DNA of 64,000 bases from Oleiagrimonas sp963821885 (GTDB taxonomy: Bacteria > Pseudomonadota > Gammaproteobacteria > Xanthomonadales > Rhodanobacteraceae): positions 682,001-746,000 of the forward strand of contig CAWGFN010000002.1 in assembly GCA_963821885.1 (NCBI GenBank). The letters are read 5' to 3'. Positions 36,417-45,208 of the stretch are shown one piece after another (positions within the stretch are counted from its first letter, which is position 1; each line of letters begins with the position of its first letter). The position numbers were made by a program, and so were the translations under genes. The notes below the pieces were generated by a model. It was given only the letters and a program-made list of their open reading frames with translations. It was not told the DNA's origin and ran no database searches.

Positions 36417-37973
36417 TTACTGGCCAGCCTGCTCGTGCTCGTTCTGCACCTTGCTGTGGCGCATGCCGTAGCCGAAATAGATCACGAAGCCGATCGCCAT
36501 CCAGACGATGAAGCGCAGGATCGTGACCATGTCCAGGCCGCCGATCGGCGCGAAGTGGCCATCCTTGAACCACGGCCATCCGATGATCAGGAACAGCGAG
36601 AACAGGATGCCCAGCGGCGCCAGCAGCCACAGCGCCGGCGTGCGGAAGCGACGCTCCAGTTCGGGCCGGCGGATGCGCAGGATCAGCACCGAGGCGCAGA
36701 TCAGGATGAACGCCGAAAGGGTGCCGATGTTGACCAGTTCGGCCAGCTCGCGGATCGGCAGGAAGCCGGCCGCCAGGGCGGTGAAGATGCCCAGGAGCAT
36801 GGTCGGGCGGTACGGCGTGCCGTGCACCGGATGGCTCTTGGCGAACCACTCCGGCAGCAGGCCGTCACGCGCCAGGGCGAACCAGATGCGCGCCGCGCCC
36901 AGCATGAAGGCGAACACCACGCTGGCGATGCCGCAGACCGCGGCGATGTCGATGATCGCGCTGATCCAGGTCAGGCCGCGCGCGGCGAACACCGCGCTCA
37001 CCGGCGCCTGGCTGGACAGGATCATCTGCGAGCACTGCCCGGCCACCTGGGACGGATCCATGCAGCCGTTGTAGGGCACCATGCCGGTCAGCACCAGCGA
37101 AATGGCCAGGTACATCAGCATCGAGATGCCCAGCGACAGCACCACCGCCAGGGGCAGGTCGCGCTGCGGGTTCTTGGCCTCCTCGGCCGCGGTGGTCAGG
37201 GTGTCGTAGCCGAACACCGCGAAGAACACGATGCTGGCCGCGGCCAGCACGCCGTTCCAGCCATAGCGCGTGCCGCCGGATGCGTGCACGTCCTGCACCA
37301 CATGCGGAATGAACGGCGTCCAGTTGGAGGTGTGCACGTAGAACGCGCCGGCGACGATGACGATCACCACGCCGATCACCTTCATGGTCACCACGATGGT
37401 GTTCAGGCGGGCGCCGATCTCGGTGCGCATGATCTGGATCCAGGCGATGCCCAGGGCCACGACCACGGCAATAAGGTTGACCACCCGGCCGCTGTCCGGA
37501 TGCGCCGGGTCATAGGCGCCCTGCAGCCACACCGGCAGGTGCAGGCCGGTGATCTGGGTGATCAGCGACTGCAGGTAGTTGGACGTACCCGCCGCGACCA
37601 CGCCGACGATCAGCGCGTACTCGACCAGCAGGTCCCAGCCGATGATCCAGGCCGGCAACTCGCCCAGCACCGCGTAGCCGTAGGTGTAGGCGCTGCCGGT
37701 GACCGGGATCATGCCGGCGAACTCGGCGTAGGACAGCGCCGCGCAGGCGCTGCCGATGCCGGCGACCAGGAAGCTGATGATGATGGCCGGACCGGCGTTC
37801 AGCGCGGCCTCGTTGGGCGCCAGCACGAACACGCCGACGCCGACGATGGCGCCGATGCCGATGGCGGTGAGCTGCCACACGCCCATGGTGCGGCGGAAAT
37901 CAGTGCTGGCGCCTGCATCCGTCTGCAGCTGTTCGACGGACTTGCGCCGGATCAGTCTGGACCAGAATCCCAT
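36417..37973 (-). CDS. APC superfamily amino acid permease (CAT/YfnA-like)
   Basis: 518 residues, about 12-14 helices. The first unwound helix motif GIGAIVGVGVFVLAP and the AALSYAEFAGMIPVTGSAYTYGYAVLGE segment are typical of cationic-amino-acid-type transporters. The cytoplasmic N-terminus MGFWSRLIRRKSVEQL also matches that group. Substrate not assignable. Upstream is a 355-base non-coding region that may hold its control elements. Confidence 0.9.
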   Translation of the reverse strand: MGFWSRLIRRKSVEQLQTDAGASTDFRRTMGVWQLTAIGIGAIVGVGVFVLAPNEAALNAGPAIIISFLVAGIGSACAALSYAEFAGMIPVTGSAYTYGYAVLGELPAWIIGWDLLVEYALIVGVVAAGTSNYLQSLITQITGLHLPVWLQGAYDPAHPDSGRVVNLIAVVVALGIAWIQIMRTEIGARLNTIVVTMKVIGVVIVIVAGAFYVHTSNWTPFIPHVVQDVHASGGTRYGWNGVLAAASIVFFAVFGYDTLTTAAEEAKNPQRDLPLAVVLSLGISMLMYLAISLVLTGMVPYNGCMDPSQVAGQCSQMILSSQAPVSAVFAARGLTWISAIIDIAAVCGIASVVFAFMLGAARIWFALARDGLLPEWFAKSHPVHGTPYRPTMLLGIFTALAAGFLPIRELAELVNIGTLSAFILICASVLILRIRRPELERRFRTPALWLLAPLGILFSLFLIIGWPWFKDGHFAPIGGLDMVTILRFIVWMAIGFVIYFGYGMRHSKVQNEHEQAGQ

Positions 37974-38328
37974 GCATTACCCCTTGCGATATCAGTGGAT
38001 GTGAATGGCGATGGTGCGGTGGCGGGCCAGGGCCTCTCGCCACCCGGCGGGAACGCGGGCCGCGCATGTGCGGTGCCGATCCCCCGACGCGATGCAACCA
38101 TCGGGCCCGCCTCCCGTTGCGGGTCCGTCCCGATGACTGGAACGAAGCGGCGCCCGGCCGATGCCGCCGGCGCCGTGCACCCGCCCTGGCGCCATGCGAA
38201 CCGCGCCGAACGAACGTGTGCAAATAGGTTGCATTCCCTTTTCTACGCTAACAGAGATGCCGCCGTTTTGCCGAATCGCGCCTGAAGCCGGGGCCATCGC
38301 GAGGCGGGTGACGCGCATGCGGACCGGT
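37974..38328 (-). other. Non-coding region upstream of the amino acid permease
   Basis: 355 bases with no convincing gene. Read towards the permease it contains several GC-rich hairpins, including GGTGGCG/CGCCACC (about 38020-38046) and GGCGCC/GGCGCC (about 38163-38200). I recognise no riboswitch class: the short CCCGCAACGGG is not in a cobalamin-box context. The distance and hairpins suggest a long 5' leader. Confidence 0.35.
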
Positions 38329-39583
38329 TCAGGCCGTGCGTCCCGGCGACGCGACCGGCGACCGCCGGCCGGCCCACAGGAGCACCAGCCCGATCGCGGC
38401 GGCGCCCAGCAACCCGGCCTGCAGCGGCACTGACAGCGGCGCGCCGAACCAGCGCCCGAGAACCCCCACGGCCGCGGCGCTGGCGAGGAGCCTGAGAGTC
38501 TCCACGGGCACGGCCAGACGCCGCCCTTCCATGACCCAGCCGAGCAGGGTCAGCGACAGCGCCATGTACAGGAAATAGCCCAGCAGCAGCGTCGTGGGCA
38601 TGTGCTGCTGGCCCATCAGGAACTGCAGGCTCATGCCCAGCAGCAGCAGGAACTGCAGGCCGGCGTAAGCGCGCATCGCCCCGCTCATCGGCGGATCGTA
38701 GGTGGCGCGTCGCAGGTCGAACCCGGGTTTGGGGTGGCGCGCGGCCACGTCCGCCGGACGCCAGCCCGGGCGGCGCACCCAGATCTGCAGGCGATCGCGC
38801 CAGCGCCGCGCGCGCGCGGCATCGACCAGCGTCGACCAGTACACCTCGGCGTTGGCCCACAGCGGATTCCAGCTGCGCAAGCGGCGAGCGCGTGCCGTAC
38901 ACCGGCGGGTCCTCGGGCAATTCCGGCTGGAAGGTGCCGAACAGGCGGTCCCACAGCACCAGGATGCCGCCGTAATTGCGGTCCACGTAGCGCTCGTTGA
39001 CGGCGTGGTGAACGCGATGGTTGGACGGCGAGGCGAACACCCGGTCGAACCACCCCAGGCGGCCGATCTCCTCGGTGTGGATCCAGTACTGGTAGAGCAG
39101 GTCGATCACCGCGACCACCGCGAACACTTCCACCGGCACGCCGGCCACCGCCAGCGGCAGGTAGAAGATCCAACCCAGCAGGGCGCCGCTGCTGGTCTGG
39201 CGCAGCGCGGTGCTGAGGTTGTACTGCTCGCTCTGGTGATGCACCACGTGCGCGGCCCAAAGCACGTTGACCTCGTGCCCGCAGCGGTGCAGCCAGTAGT
39301 AGCAGAAGTCGTAGCCGAGCAAGGCGCCGATCCACACCGCCACGTTGCCGGCGGGCAGGTCGAACAGCGCCACGCGCTGCGCGAACCAGGCATAAAGACC
39401 GATGGTCAGGGTCTTGGTGAACACGCCGGTAAGCTGCGAGAGGATGCCCAGGCCGATGCTGTTGACGGCGTCGTTGAGGCGGTAGCGCGCGTGCCCGCGC
39501 CACGCCGACACGGCCAGCTCCACGCCCATCAGCACGAAGAAGCCGGGGATGGCGTAGAGCATGATGACGGCGGCGGTATTCAT
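38329..39583 (-). pseudogene. Sterol desaturase/fatty acid hydroxylase family membrane protein, one frameshift
   Basis: About 417 residues when joined, di-iron membrane hydroxylase. Histidine clusters YYWLHRCGHEVN, HVVHHQSEQYN and SNHRVHHAVN are present. ATG 39583 overlaps the stop of the lysoplasmalogenase gene. Near 38879 the frame breaks after YGTRSPL; the conserved continuation RSWNPLWANAEVYW is in the next frame, consistent with one extra T. The C-terminal extension (~150 residues with four more helices, LLGYFLYMALSLTLLGWVM) is typical of the long bacterial subgroup. Confidence 0.83.
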
Positions 39584-40302
39584 CCGTTGGGCTCGATGTC
39601 TCCAGGTTGCGACGGAGCGAACTGCCGGGCGGGCATCTGCACCGAACGCGCGATGCAGGCAATGGCCACGTAGTAGCTGCCCAGTATCCACAGCTCGGCG
39701 AGCGGCAGCCGCGCGTGGAAACGATCATAGGCCAACAGCGTATCGCTGATCACGAAGACCAGCGCGCCGAAGCCGGCAAAACGGGCCGCCCGGCCGCGCG
39801 CGCCCTGCCCGCGCAGGCGCCAGGCGCGGCCGACGGCCTGGCCGGCCATCAACGAGATCACGCCGGTATAGACCACCACCGGTACGCGCAGCGGCACGGG
39901 CAGGTCCTGCCACAGCCATGCCGTCACCAGCACGCCGAGGACAACGCTCAGCACCATGGCCGGCGGCCAGGCCGGGCGTCGCACGCCCTCGCCGAAGGCA
40001 GCCAGGAACATCAGGTGCGCCAGCAGGAAACTCGCCAGGCCGGCCACGAAGGCATCCCACGGCGGCAGCAGCAGCACGTCACCGGCCAGGCACAGCAGGA
40101 GGCCGAACGCGATCCACAGCTGGTAGCGGCGCGAGACCGGACGGGCGACGTACCAGGCGCCGGCCAGGATCAGCAGCGTCGCCAGCGGCTTGCAGACCTG
40201 GTAGAGCATGCGCGTCGGATGCCCGAACAGGGCGCCGGCGATGGCCGCGACGGCAAGGGGCACGAAGACGATACGCCACCCCCATGCCGTCCGCTCGCTC
40301 AC
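39580..40302 (-). CDS. YhhN/TMEM86 family membrane protein (lysoplasmalogenase-like)
   Basis: 240 residues with eight hydrophobic helices. Conserved residues of the YhhN family are seen in KPLATLLILAG, FGLLLCLAGDVLL and FVISDTLLAYDRF. TMEM86B hydrolyses lysoplasmalogen; bacterial members are less studied. GTG at 40302 is chosen because no good ATG lies near the first helix and it follows the receptor stop by 10 bases. The stop overlaps the hydroxylase start, so an operon with that lipid enzyme is likely. Confidence 0.8.
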   Translation of the reverse strand: MSERTAWGWRIVFVPLAVAAIAGALFGHPTRMLYQVCKPLATLLILAGAWYVARPVSRRYQLWIAFGLLLCLAGDVLLLPPWDAFVAGLASFLLAHLMFLAAFGEGVRRPAWPPAMVLSVVLGVLVTAWLWQDLPVPLRVPVVVYTGVISLMAGQAVGRAWRLRGQGARGRAARFAGFGALVFVISDTLLAYDRFHARLPLAELWILGSYYVAIACIARSVQMPARQFAPSQPGDIEPNG

Positions 40303-40312
40303 GGCCGCATCC

Positions 40313-42784
40313 TCAGAACCTGCCCGACAGGCTGATGCCGAAGGTCCTCGGCGCACCCGGGATGTAGGTCGGCAGGCCGAAGGTGGCGCCGGTGTTGCCG
40401 GCATCGAGCAGGTACTTCTCGTTGGTCAGGTTGCGGCCCCACAGGCCCACGTCCCAGCGGCCGTTGTCGAAGGTCATGCCCAGGCGCAGGTCGAGCAGGC
40501 CGTAGGCCTTCTGGTAGTAGTCGGGATTGTTGTCATCCTCGAAGTACACCGCCGACTTCCAGCTGTAGCTGGGACGCACGTAGACGTCGCGTCCGGCCGA
40601 CATCGGCATGTCCCAGAACAGCGCGATGGACGCGGAGTTGTCCGGCGTCAGGCGCAGGTGGTTGCCGGCCCATTGCTGCGGGTTGCCGTTGTCGTCGGTC
40701 TTGGCGAAGCGGGCGTGGATGTAGTTGTAGTTGAACAGCACGCTGGCGTGGTCGGTCAGCTTGCCCTGCAGCGACATCTCCAGGCCGCTGGCGTTGGCGC
40801 GACCGGCGTTGCGAACGATGTAGCGCGCGTCCTTGTACACGTTGGACTGGAAGTTCTTGTACTGGTAGTGGTACGCGGCCACGTCGTACAGGAAGTGCCC
40901 GCCCAGGGCGTCGCCCTTCACGCCCACCTCGGCGCTGTTGAGGATTTCCGCCGGCAGGATGTCGGTCGAGCTGGCGTCCACCTGCACCACGTTCGGCTTG
41001 CGGCCGCGCGCCAGGCTGGCGTAGGCGTTGAGGTGGTCGGTGGCGCGCCACGAGGCGACCAGGCGGCCCACCGCGCTGGTGAACGAGCCCTGGCCCGTGC
41101 GCTTGCCGTAGGTCGGCGCGAACAGGTCGTTGGGCGCCACGGTCTGGAAGCCGTTGTTGAGGCCGAGGAAGCCCAGCGTGCCCGGCGTGGGCGAGTTGTA
41201 GACCTGGTAGCCCGAGCGGATGCGCTCGCGCGAGACGCGCAGGCCGGCCGTCAGGTCGACGCTGTCGCTGACGTGCCAGGTGCCGTCGGAGAACACGTCG
41301 AAGGCGCGGGTGTTGCTGCTGTCGGCATAGCCTTCGCGCATGTTGTCGTTGAACGGCACCGGCTGGCCGGCCAGGATCGACGCCGCGGGATTGATCTGCG
41401 GATCCAGGGCCAGCTGCTGGTTGAGGATCTGCTGCACCACCGGCACCGGGATGTCGAAGGGCAGCCCCAGCAGCGAACCCGGCACGAAGCCCGACGGGAA
41501 GAAGCGCGGCAGGCCGTCGACGATCACGAACGGGAAGAACTGGCTCTCGTCGTACTGGATGGTGACGTGCTCGAGCGCGTCGTCCTGGAAATAGCCGGCG
41601 CCGACGAAGGCGGTCAGGGCGCCGCCGGCGTCGTAGTTGAAGCGGAACTCCTGGCTGAACTGGTGCGAGCGCACGTGGGTGTCGATCTCCACCAGGTCGT
41701 ACTGCGAGCCGTCCGCGTCCAGCGCCTCGAACGAATCGATGTGGCGGTAGGCGGTGGTCGAGGTCAGTCGCCAGTTGTCGCTCAGGCGGTAGTCGCCGAG
41801 CACGGTCAGGCCGCCGAGATGGCGCTTGATGCCCAGCTGCTTGCCACGGTTGAGGTCGGCCGGGCCCCAGACGTTGGTCGAGCCGTTGCGGTTGGGGATG
41901 GTGCGGCTGTGGAAGTCGGTGCCCGGCGGGCTGTCGTACTGGTAGTTGCCGATGATGTCGATGCCGCTGTCGTCACCGACCTTGATGTGCAGGCTGGGGC
42001 GCACGGCGAAGGTCTTCTCGCCGTTCAGGCGGCCGCCGCTGAGGTTCCTGTAGTAGCCCTCGTGCTCGGAATCGTAGACCGCCAGGCGGCCGTACACGCG
42101 GTCGGTGAAGGGCACGTTGACGTAGCCGCTGACGCGGCGCTGCAGGTAGTTGCCCAGGCCCACGTCGAAGCCGGCCTGGGTGGCGTCGACCGCCTTGTTC
42201 TCGATCATCGAGATCGCGCCGCTTTCCGCGCCGCGGCCGAACAGCGTGCTCTGCGGGCCGCGCAGGACCTCGATGCGCTGCATGTCGAACAGGGCCACGT
42301 TGGAGCCCTGCAGGCGGCTGATGTCCACGCCGTCCTGGAAGATCGACACGCGCGAGGTCTGCGTCGCGGCGGTGTCGTCGGAGGTCAGGCCACGGATCTG
42401 GTAGCCGGGGGTGTTGGGGCTCTGCAGCTCGGCGTTGAAACCGGGCACGAAGTCGCTGAGGGCGGCCACGTCGGTGACGCCGGTGTCCTTGAGGAAGCTG
42501 CCCGAGTAGGCCGACATCGCGATCGGCACGTCGGTGACCTGCTGCTCGCGCTTCTGCGCGGTCACCGTGATGGTGTGCAGGTTGACGGGCTGTTGCTCGG
42601 TGGCCGTCCCGGGTGGCGTCTTGACGGCCTTGGCGTCCTTCGCCTGGGTCGCCTGGCCGGCCTTCGCCGCGGTGGCGCCATCGGCGGCCAGCGCCGCATG
42701 CAGCGGCAGGGCCAGGGCCACGGCGGCCGCCAGCGTACGGATGGTCAGGCGCGCAGCGCGCGCGCGCGTGGGCATGCGATTCAT
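40313..42784 (-). CDS. TonB-dependent receptor (siderophore/complex substrate type)
   Basis: 823 residues, outer membrane. Signal peptide (AVALALPLHAALA), linker, TonB-box-like HTITVTAQKREQQVTDVP typical of the large Xanthomonadales/Sphingomonad receptor group, plug domain (IEVLRGPQSTLFGRGAESGAI) and a barrel ending in phenylalanine (RTFGISLSGRF). No TonB, ABC transporter or FecIR system nearby, so substrate is unknown. First gene of a possible unit with yhhN and the hydroxylase on the same strand. Confidence 0.9.
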   Translation of the reverse strand: MNRMPTRARAARLTIRTLAAAVALALPLHAALAADGATAAKAGQATQAKDAKAVKTPPGTATEQQPVNLHTITVTAQKREQQVTDVPIAMSAYSGSFLKDTGVTDVAALSDFVPGFNAELQSPNTPGYQIRGLTSDDTAATQTSRVSIFQDGVDISRLQGSNVALFDMQRIEVLRGPQSTLFGRGAESGAISMIENKAVDATQAGFDVGLGNYLQRRVSGYVNVPFTDRVYGRLAVYDSEHEGYYRNLSGGRLNGEKTFAVRPSLHIKVGDDSGIDIIGNYQYDSPPGTDFHSRTIPNRNGSTNVWGPADLNRGKQLGIKRHLGGLTVLGDYRLSDNWRLTSTTAYRHIDSFEALDADGSQYDLVEIDTHVRSHQFSQEFRFNYDAGGALTAFVGAGYFQDDALEHVTIQYDESQFFPFVIVDGLPRFFPSGFVPGSLLGLPFDIPVPVVQQILNQQLALDPQINPAASILAGQPVPFNDNMREGYADSSNTRAFDVFSDGTWHVSDSVDLTAGLRVSRERIRSGYQVYNSPTPGTLGFLGLNNGFQTVAPNDLFAPTYGKRTGQGSFTSAVGRLVASWRATDHLNAYASLARGRKPNVVQVDASSTDILPAEILNSAEVGVKGDALGGHFLYDVAAYHYQYKNFQSNVYKDARYIVRNAGRANASGLEMSLQGKLTDHASVLFNYNYIHARFAKTDDNGNPQQWAGNHLRLTPDNSASIALFWDMPMSAGRDVYVRPSYSWKSAVYFEDDNNPDYYQKAYGLLDLRLGMTFDNGRWDVGLWGRNLTNEKYLLDAGNTGATFGLPTYIPGAPRTFGISLSGRF

Positions 42785-42936
42785 GGTGTCTCTCCCCCTG
42801 CGGATGGTGCCGCGATCCGATTCCCGCGCATCGCGGGCATGTGGCGATCATAACCAAAGCCCGGCAGCGGTGAAACGACCGTTCGTCATTGTTTGCGGCC
42901 ACGCCAAGCTTGCAGCCTTCGGGCCGCGGTGCTGTG

Positions 42937-44940
42937 ATGAAACGCCAGCCGCACATGCCCGCCCACATGCTCGCCCGCCTGTCGTTACTCCTGTTGCTCG
43001 GTCCGGTCGCGCTGGCCGCCGCGCCACCGCCCGCGCCGATACCCGCCGACAGCACCGCGCGGGTCACGCTGCTGGAAACCACCGACATCCACAGCCACGT
43101 CCTGGGCTACGACTACTACAAGCTGGCCACCGATCCCCATGTCGGCCTGGACCGCACCGCGACCCTGGTCCAGCGCGCGCGCGCGCAGTTTCCCAACACC
43201 GTGCTGTTCGACGATGGCGACGTGATCCAGGGTTCCGTGCTGGCCGACTACCAGGCGGTGGCGCATCCGCCGTCCTGCACGCGGGAACTTGCCGTGTACA
43301 GGGCAATGGACGCGATCGGCTACGACGCCGGCACCATCGGCAACCACGAATTCAACTACGGCCTGCCGTTCCTGGCCCAGGTCACCGGCGATGCGATGCC
43401 GGTGGCGGGCGTGCCACAAAGGCGCTGCGCCGGGCCGCATTTCCCGCTGGTGCTGTCGAACGTGTTCAGCGCCCGCGACGGCCAGCCGATCTATGCGCCG
43501 TGGAAAGTGATCGACAAGACCATCACCGCCACCACGCCCGACGGCCGCACCGTGCGCGCCACGCTGCGCGTGGGCGTGCTGGGCTTCGCGCCGCCGCCGA
43601 TCATGCAGTGGGACAAGCGGCACCTGGCCGGGCGGGTCACGGTGATGGGCGTGGTCGACGCCGCGCGCAGGTACCTGCCGCAGCTGCAGGCGCAGCACCC
43701 GGACCTGATCGTGGCCCTGGTGCATGGCGGCCTGGACACTGGACCCTACTCGCCCGACATGGAAAACGCCGGCTGGTACCTGGCGCGGGAGGTACCGGGG
43801 ATCGACGCGCTGCTGCTGGGCCACCAGCACCTGGCCTTTCCCGGACCGCGCTTCAAGGCCATGCCGGGCGTGGACGACGTGCGCGGCACGGTGCACGGCG
43901 TGCCGGCGGTGATGGGCGGCTTCTTCGGCCGCGACCTGGGACTGATCCACCTCCAGCTGGTGCGCCGCGACGGACGCTGGGTATCGCGGCGCGAGGCCGC
44001 GCGCAGCACGGTCTGGCCGATCTGCAAGGGCGGCGACTGCGTGCCTCCCGACACGCGCATCGATGCGCTGGTGGCCAGCGTGCAGAAAGCCGCGGTGGCC
44101 TACGTCAACACGCCGATCGGCCGCACCGACGTGCGCCTGTCGAGCGTGTTCGCCGACCTCGGCAACGTCAGCGCCGTGGGCATCGTCAACGCCGCGCAGC
44201 GCGATTACGTCAAGCGCTGGATCGCCGCCAACCGCCCGGACCTCGAGGGCATCCCGGTGCTGTCGGCCGCCGCCGCGTTCCGCAACGGCGCCAGTGGCGC
44301 GGAGGATTACACCGACGTGGCCCCCGGTCCGCTGACCCTGCGCAGCGCCGCGGACCTGTACTACTACCCCAACACCCTGGCCGCGGTGCGCGTGGACGGC
44401 GCGGGCCTGAAAGCCTGGCTTGAGCGCGCGGCCGATCGCTTCCACCGCATCGATCCGGCCACGCGCACCCCGCAGCCGCTGATCGACGCGACGTTCGCCG
44501 GCTACAACTTCGACCAGATCCAGGGCGGCGTGCGCTACGTCATCGACGTCACCCGGCCCGCCGGCCAGCGCATCCGCGACCTGACCTGGCATGGCAGGCC
44601 GGTGCGCCCGGACCAGGCGTTCATCGTCGCCACCAACAACTATCGCGCCAGCGGCGGCGGCCATGTCCCCGGACTGGACGGCCATGCCACGGTGCTGGAT
44701 GCGCCGGACGGCAATCGCGCGGTGCTGATCGACTGGATCCGCGCCCACCCGCGCGTGACCCGCGCCGACCTGCCGGTCCGCTCGTGGCGCTTCGCCCGCG
44801 TGAAGACGCAGGGGCCGGTGACCGTGCAGGCGCCCGCGAAGGCGCTGGACCTGGCCCGCGCGGCCGGCCTGGGCCATGTGCGCCTGCTGCACGCCGACGC
44901 CGACGGCATGGCCACCTACGCCGTGGATCTGGGCCATTGA
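42937..44940 (+). CDS. cpdB: 2',3'-cyclic-nucleotide 2'-phosphodiesterase/3'-nucleotidase, periplasmic
   Basis: 667 residues from ATG 42937, signal peptide ending near residue 29. N-terminal metallophosphatase: DIHSH (D50, H52), FDDGDVIQGS (D95), GNHEFNYG (N136, H137) and LLLGHQH. C-terminal 5'-nucleotidase domain: TPIGRTDVRLSS, AAAFRNGASG, DLYYYPNTLAAVRV and NNYRASGGGHVPGL, the CpdB-type substrate-binding motifs. Salvages nucleotides outside the inner membrane. The stop codon overlaps the -35 of the threonine operon promoter. Confidence 0.93.
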   Translation: MKRQPHMPAHMLARLSLLLLLGPVALAAAPPPAPIPADSTARVTLLETTDIHSHVLGYDYYKLATDPHVGLDRTATLVQRARAQFPNTVLFDDGDVIQGSVLADYQAVAHPPSCTRELAVYRAMDAIGYDAGTIGNHEFNYGLPFLAQVTGDAMPVAGVPQRRCAGPHFPLVLSNVFSARDGQPIYAPWKVIDKTITATTPDGRTVRATLRVGVLGFAPPPIMQWDKRHLAGRVTVMGVVDAARRYLPQLQAQHPDLIVALVHGGLDTGPYSPDMENAGWYLAREVPGIDALLLGHQHLAFPGPRFKAMPGVDDVRGTVHGVPAVMGGFFGRDLGLIHLQLVRRDGRWVSRREAARSTVWPICKGGDCVPPDTRIDALVASVQKAAVAYVNTPIGRTDVRLSSVFADLGNVSAVGIVNAAQRDYVKRWIAANRPDLEGIPVLSAAAAFRNGASGAEDYTDVAPGPLTLRSAADLYYYPNTLAAVRVDGAGLKAWLERAADRFHRIDPATRTPQPLIDATFAGYNFDQIQGGVRYVIDVTRPAGQRIRDLTWHGRPVRPDQAFIVATNNYRASGGGHVPGLDGHATVLDAPDGNRAVLIDWIRAHPRVTRADLPVRSWRFARVKTQGPVTVQAPAKALDLARAAGLGHVRLLHADADGMATYAVDLGH

Positions 44941-44966
44941 CAGGATCGCCGCGGCGCGACTAGTTT
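44937..44966 (+). promoter_or_regulatory. Predicted promoter of the threonine operon
   Basis: -35 TTGACA (44937-44942) overlaps the cpdB stop codon; 18-base spacer; -10 TAGTTT (44961-44966). Predicted start is at or next to the leader peptide ATG (44973), so the leader may be translated from a leaderless mRNA; no Shine-Dalgarno is visible before it. Confidence 0.5.
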
Positions 44967-44972
44967 CGACCC

Positions 44973-45113
44973 ATGGCTCACCATCCTGCCCGCCCGCATC
45001 CGCCACGCCGTGCCGCCCAGCCGCGCATCGGACGGGCCTGTGCGCCATGCCTGACCACCACCACGACCACCACGACCACCACCCCTTCGGTGCGGGTGCC
45101 CGTGCGCGGTTGA
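44973..45113 (+). CDS. thrL: Threonine operon leader peptide, ten consecutive Thr codons
   Basis: 46-residue leader ORF with ten threonine codons in a row (45054-45083; eight ACC, two ACG), then PSVRVPVRG and TGA. It lies 95 bases before homoserine dehydrogenase. Ribosome stalling when Thr-tRNA is scarce would switch the downstream RNA structure, as at thr operons elsewhere. The same bases in another frame spell a His/Asp-rich string, which is not meaningful. Isoleucine codons are nearly absent (one), so sensing is mainly of threonine. Confidence 0.82.
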   Translation: MAHHPARPHPPRRAAQPRIGRACAPCLTTTTTTTTTTPSVRVPVRG

Positions 45114-45208
45114 TCGAAACGCAAACGGCCCCGCCCTTCCAAGGGCAGGGGCCGATGCAGCGACACCCCGCCCGACGAAGGTCACGGGGCCTCCCCAGGA
45201 GGCTCGAC
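45114..45208 (+). promoter_or_regulatory. Threonine attenuator region with competing hairpins
   Basis: Hairpin 1 (45126-45154): CGGCCCC-GCCCT/AGGGC-GGGGCCG, strong, no T-run after it. Hairpin 2 (45189-45203): GCCTCC/GGAGGC, which covers the AGGAGG ribosome site (45197-45202) of the next gene. GGCCCCG (45127-45133) can instead pair with CGGGGCC (45185-45191) and so open hairpin 2. The missing T-run and the covered ribosome site suggest control of translation more than termination. Confidence 0.6.

Noticed and set aside
38080..38150. CCCGCAACGGG on the minus strand as a second cobalamin riboswitch
   Set aside because: The rest of the B12 box (GGTGNAANTCC and GCTG before it) is absent.
45048..45160. 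His/Asp-rich peptide starting at 45048 (MPDHHHDHHD)
   Set aside because: It is the out-of-frame reading of the ten-threonine leader; codon choice and position favour the threonine frame.
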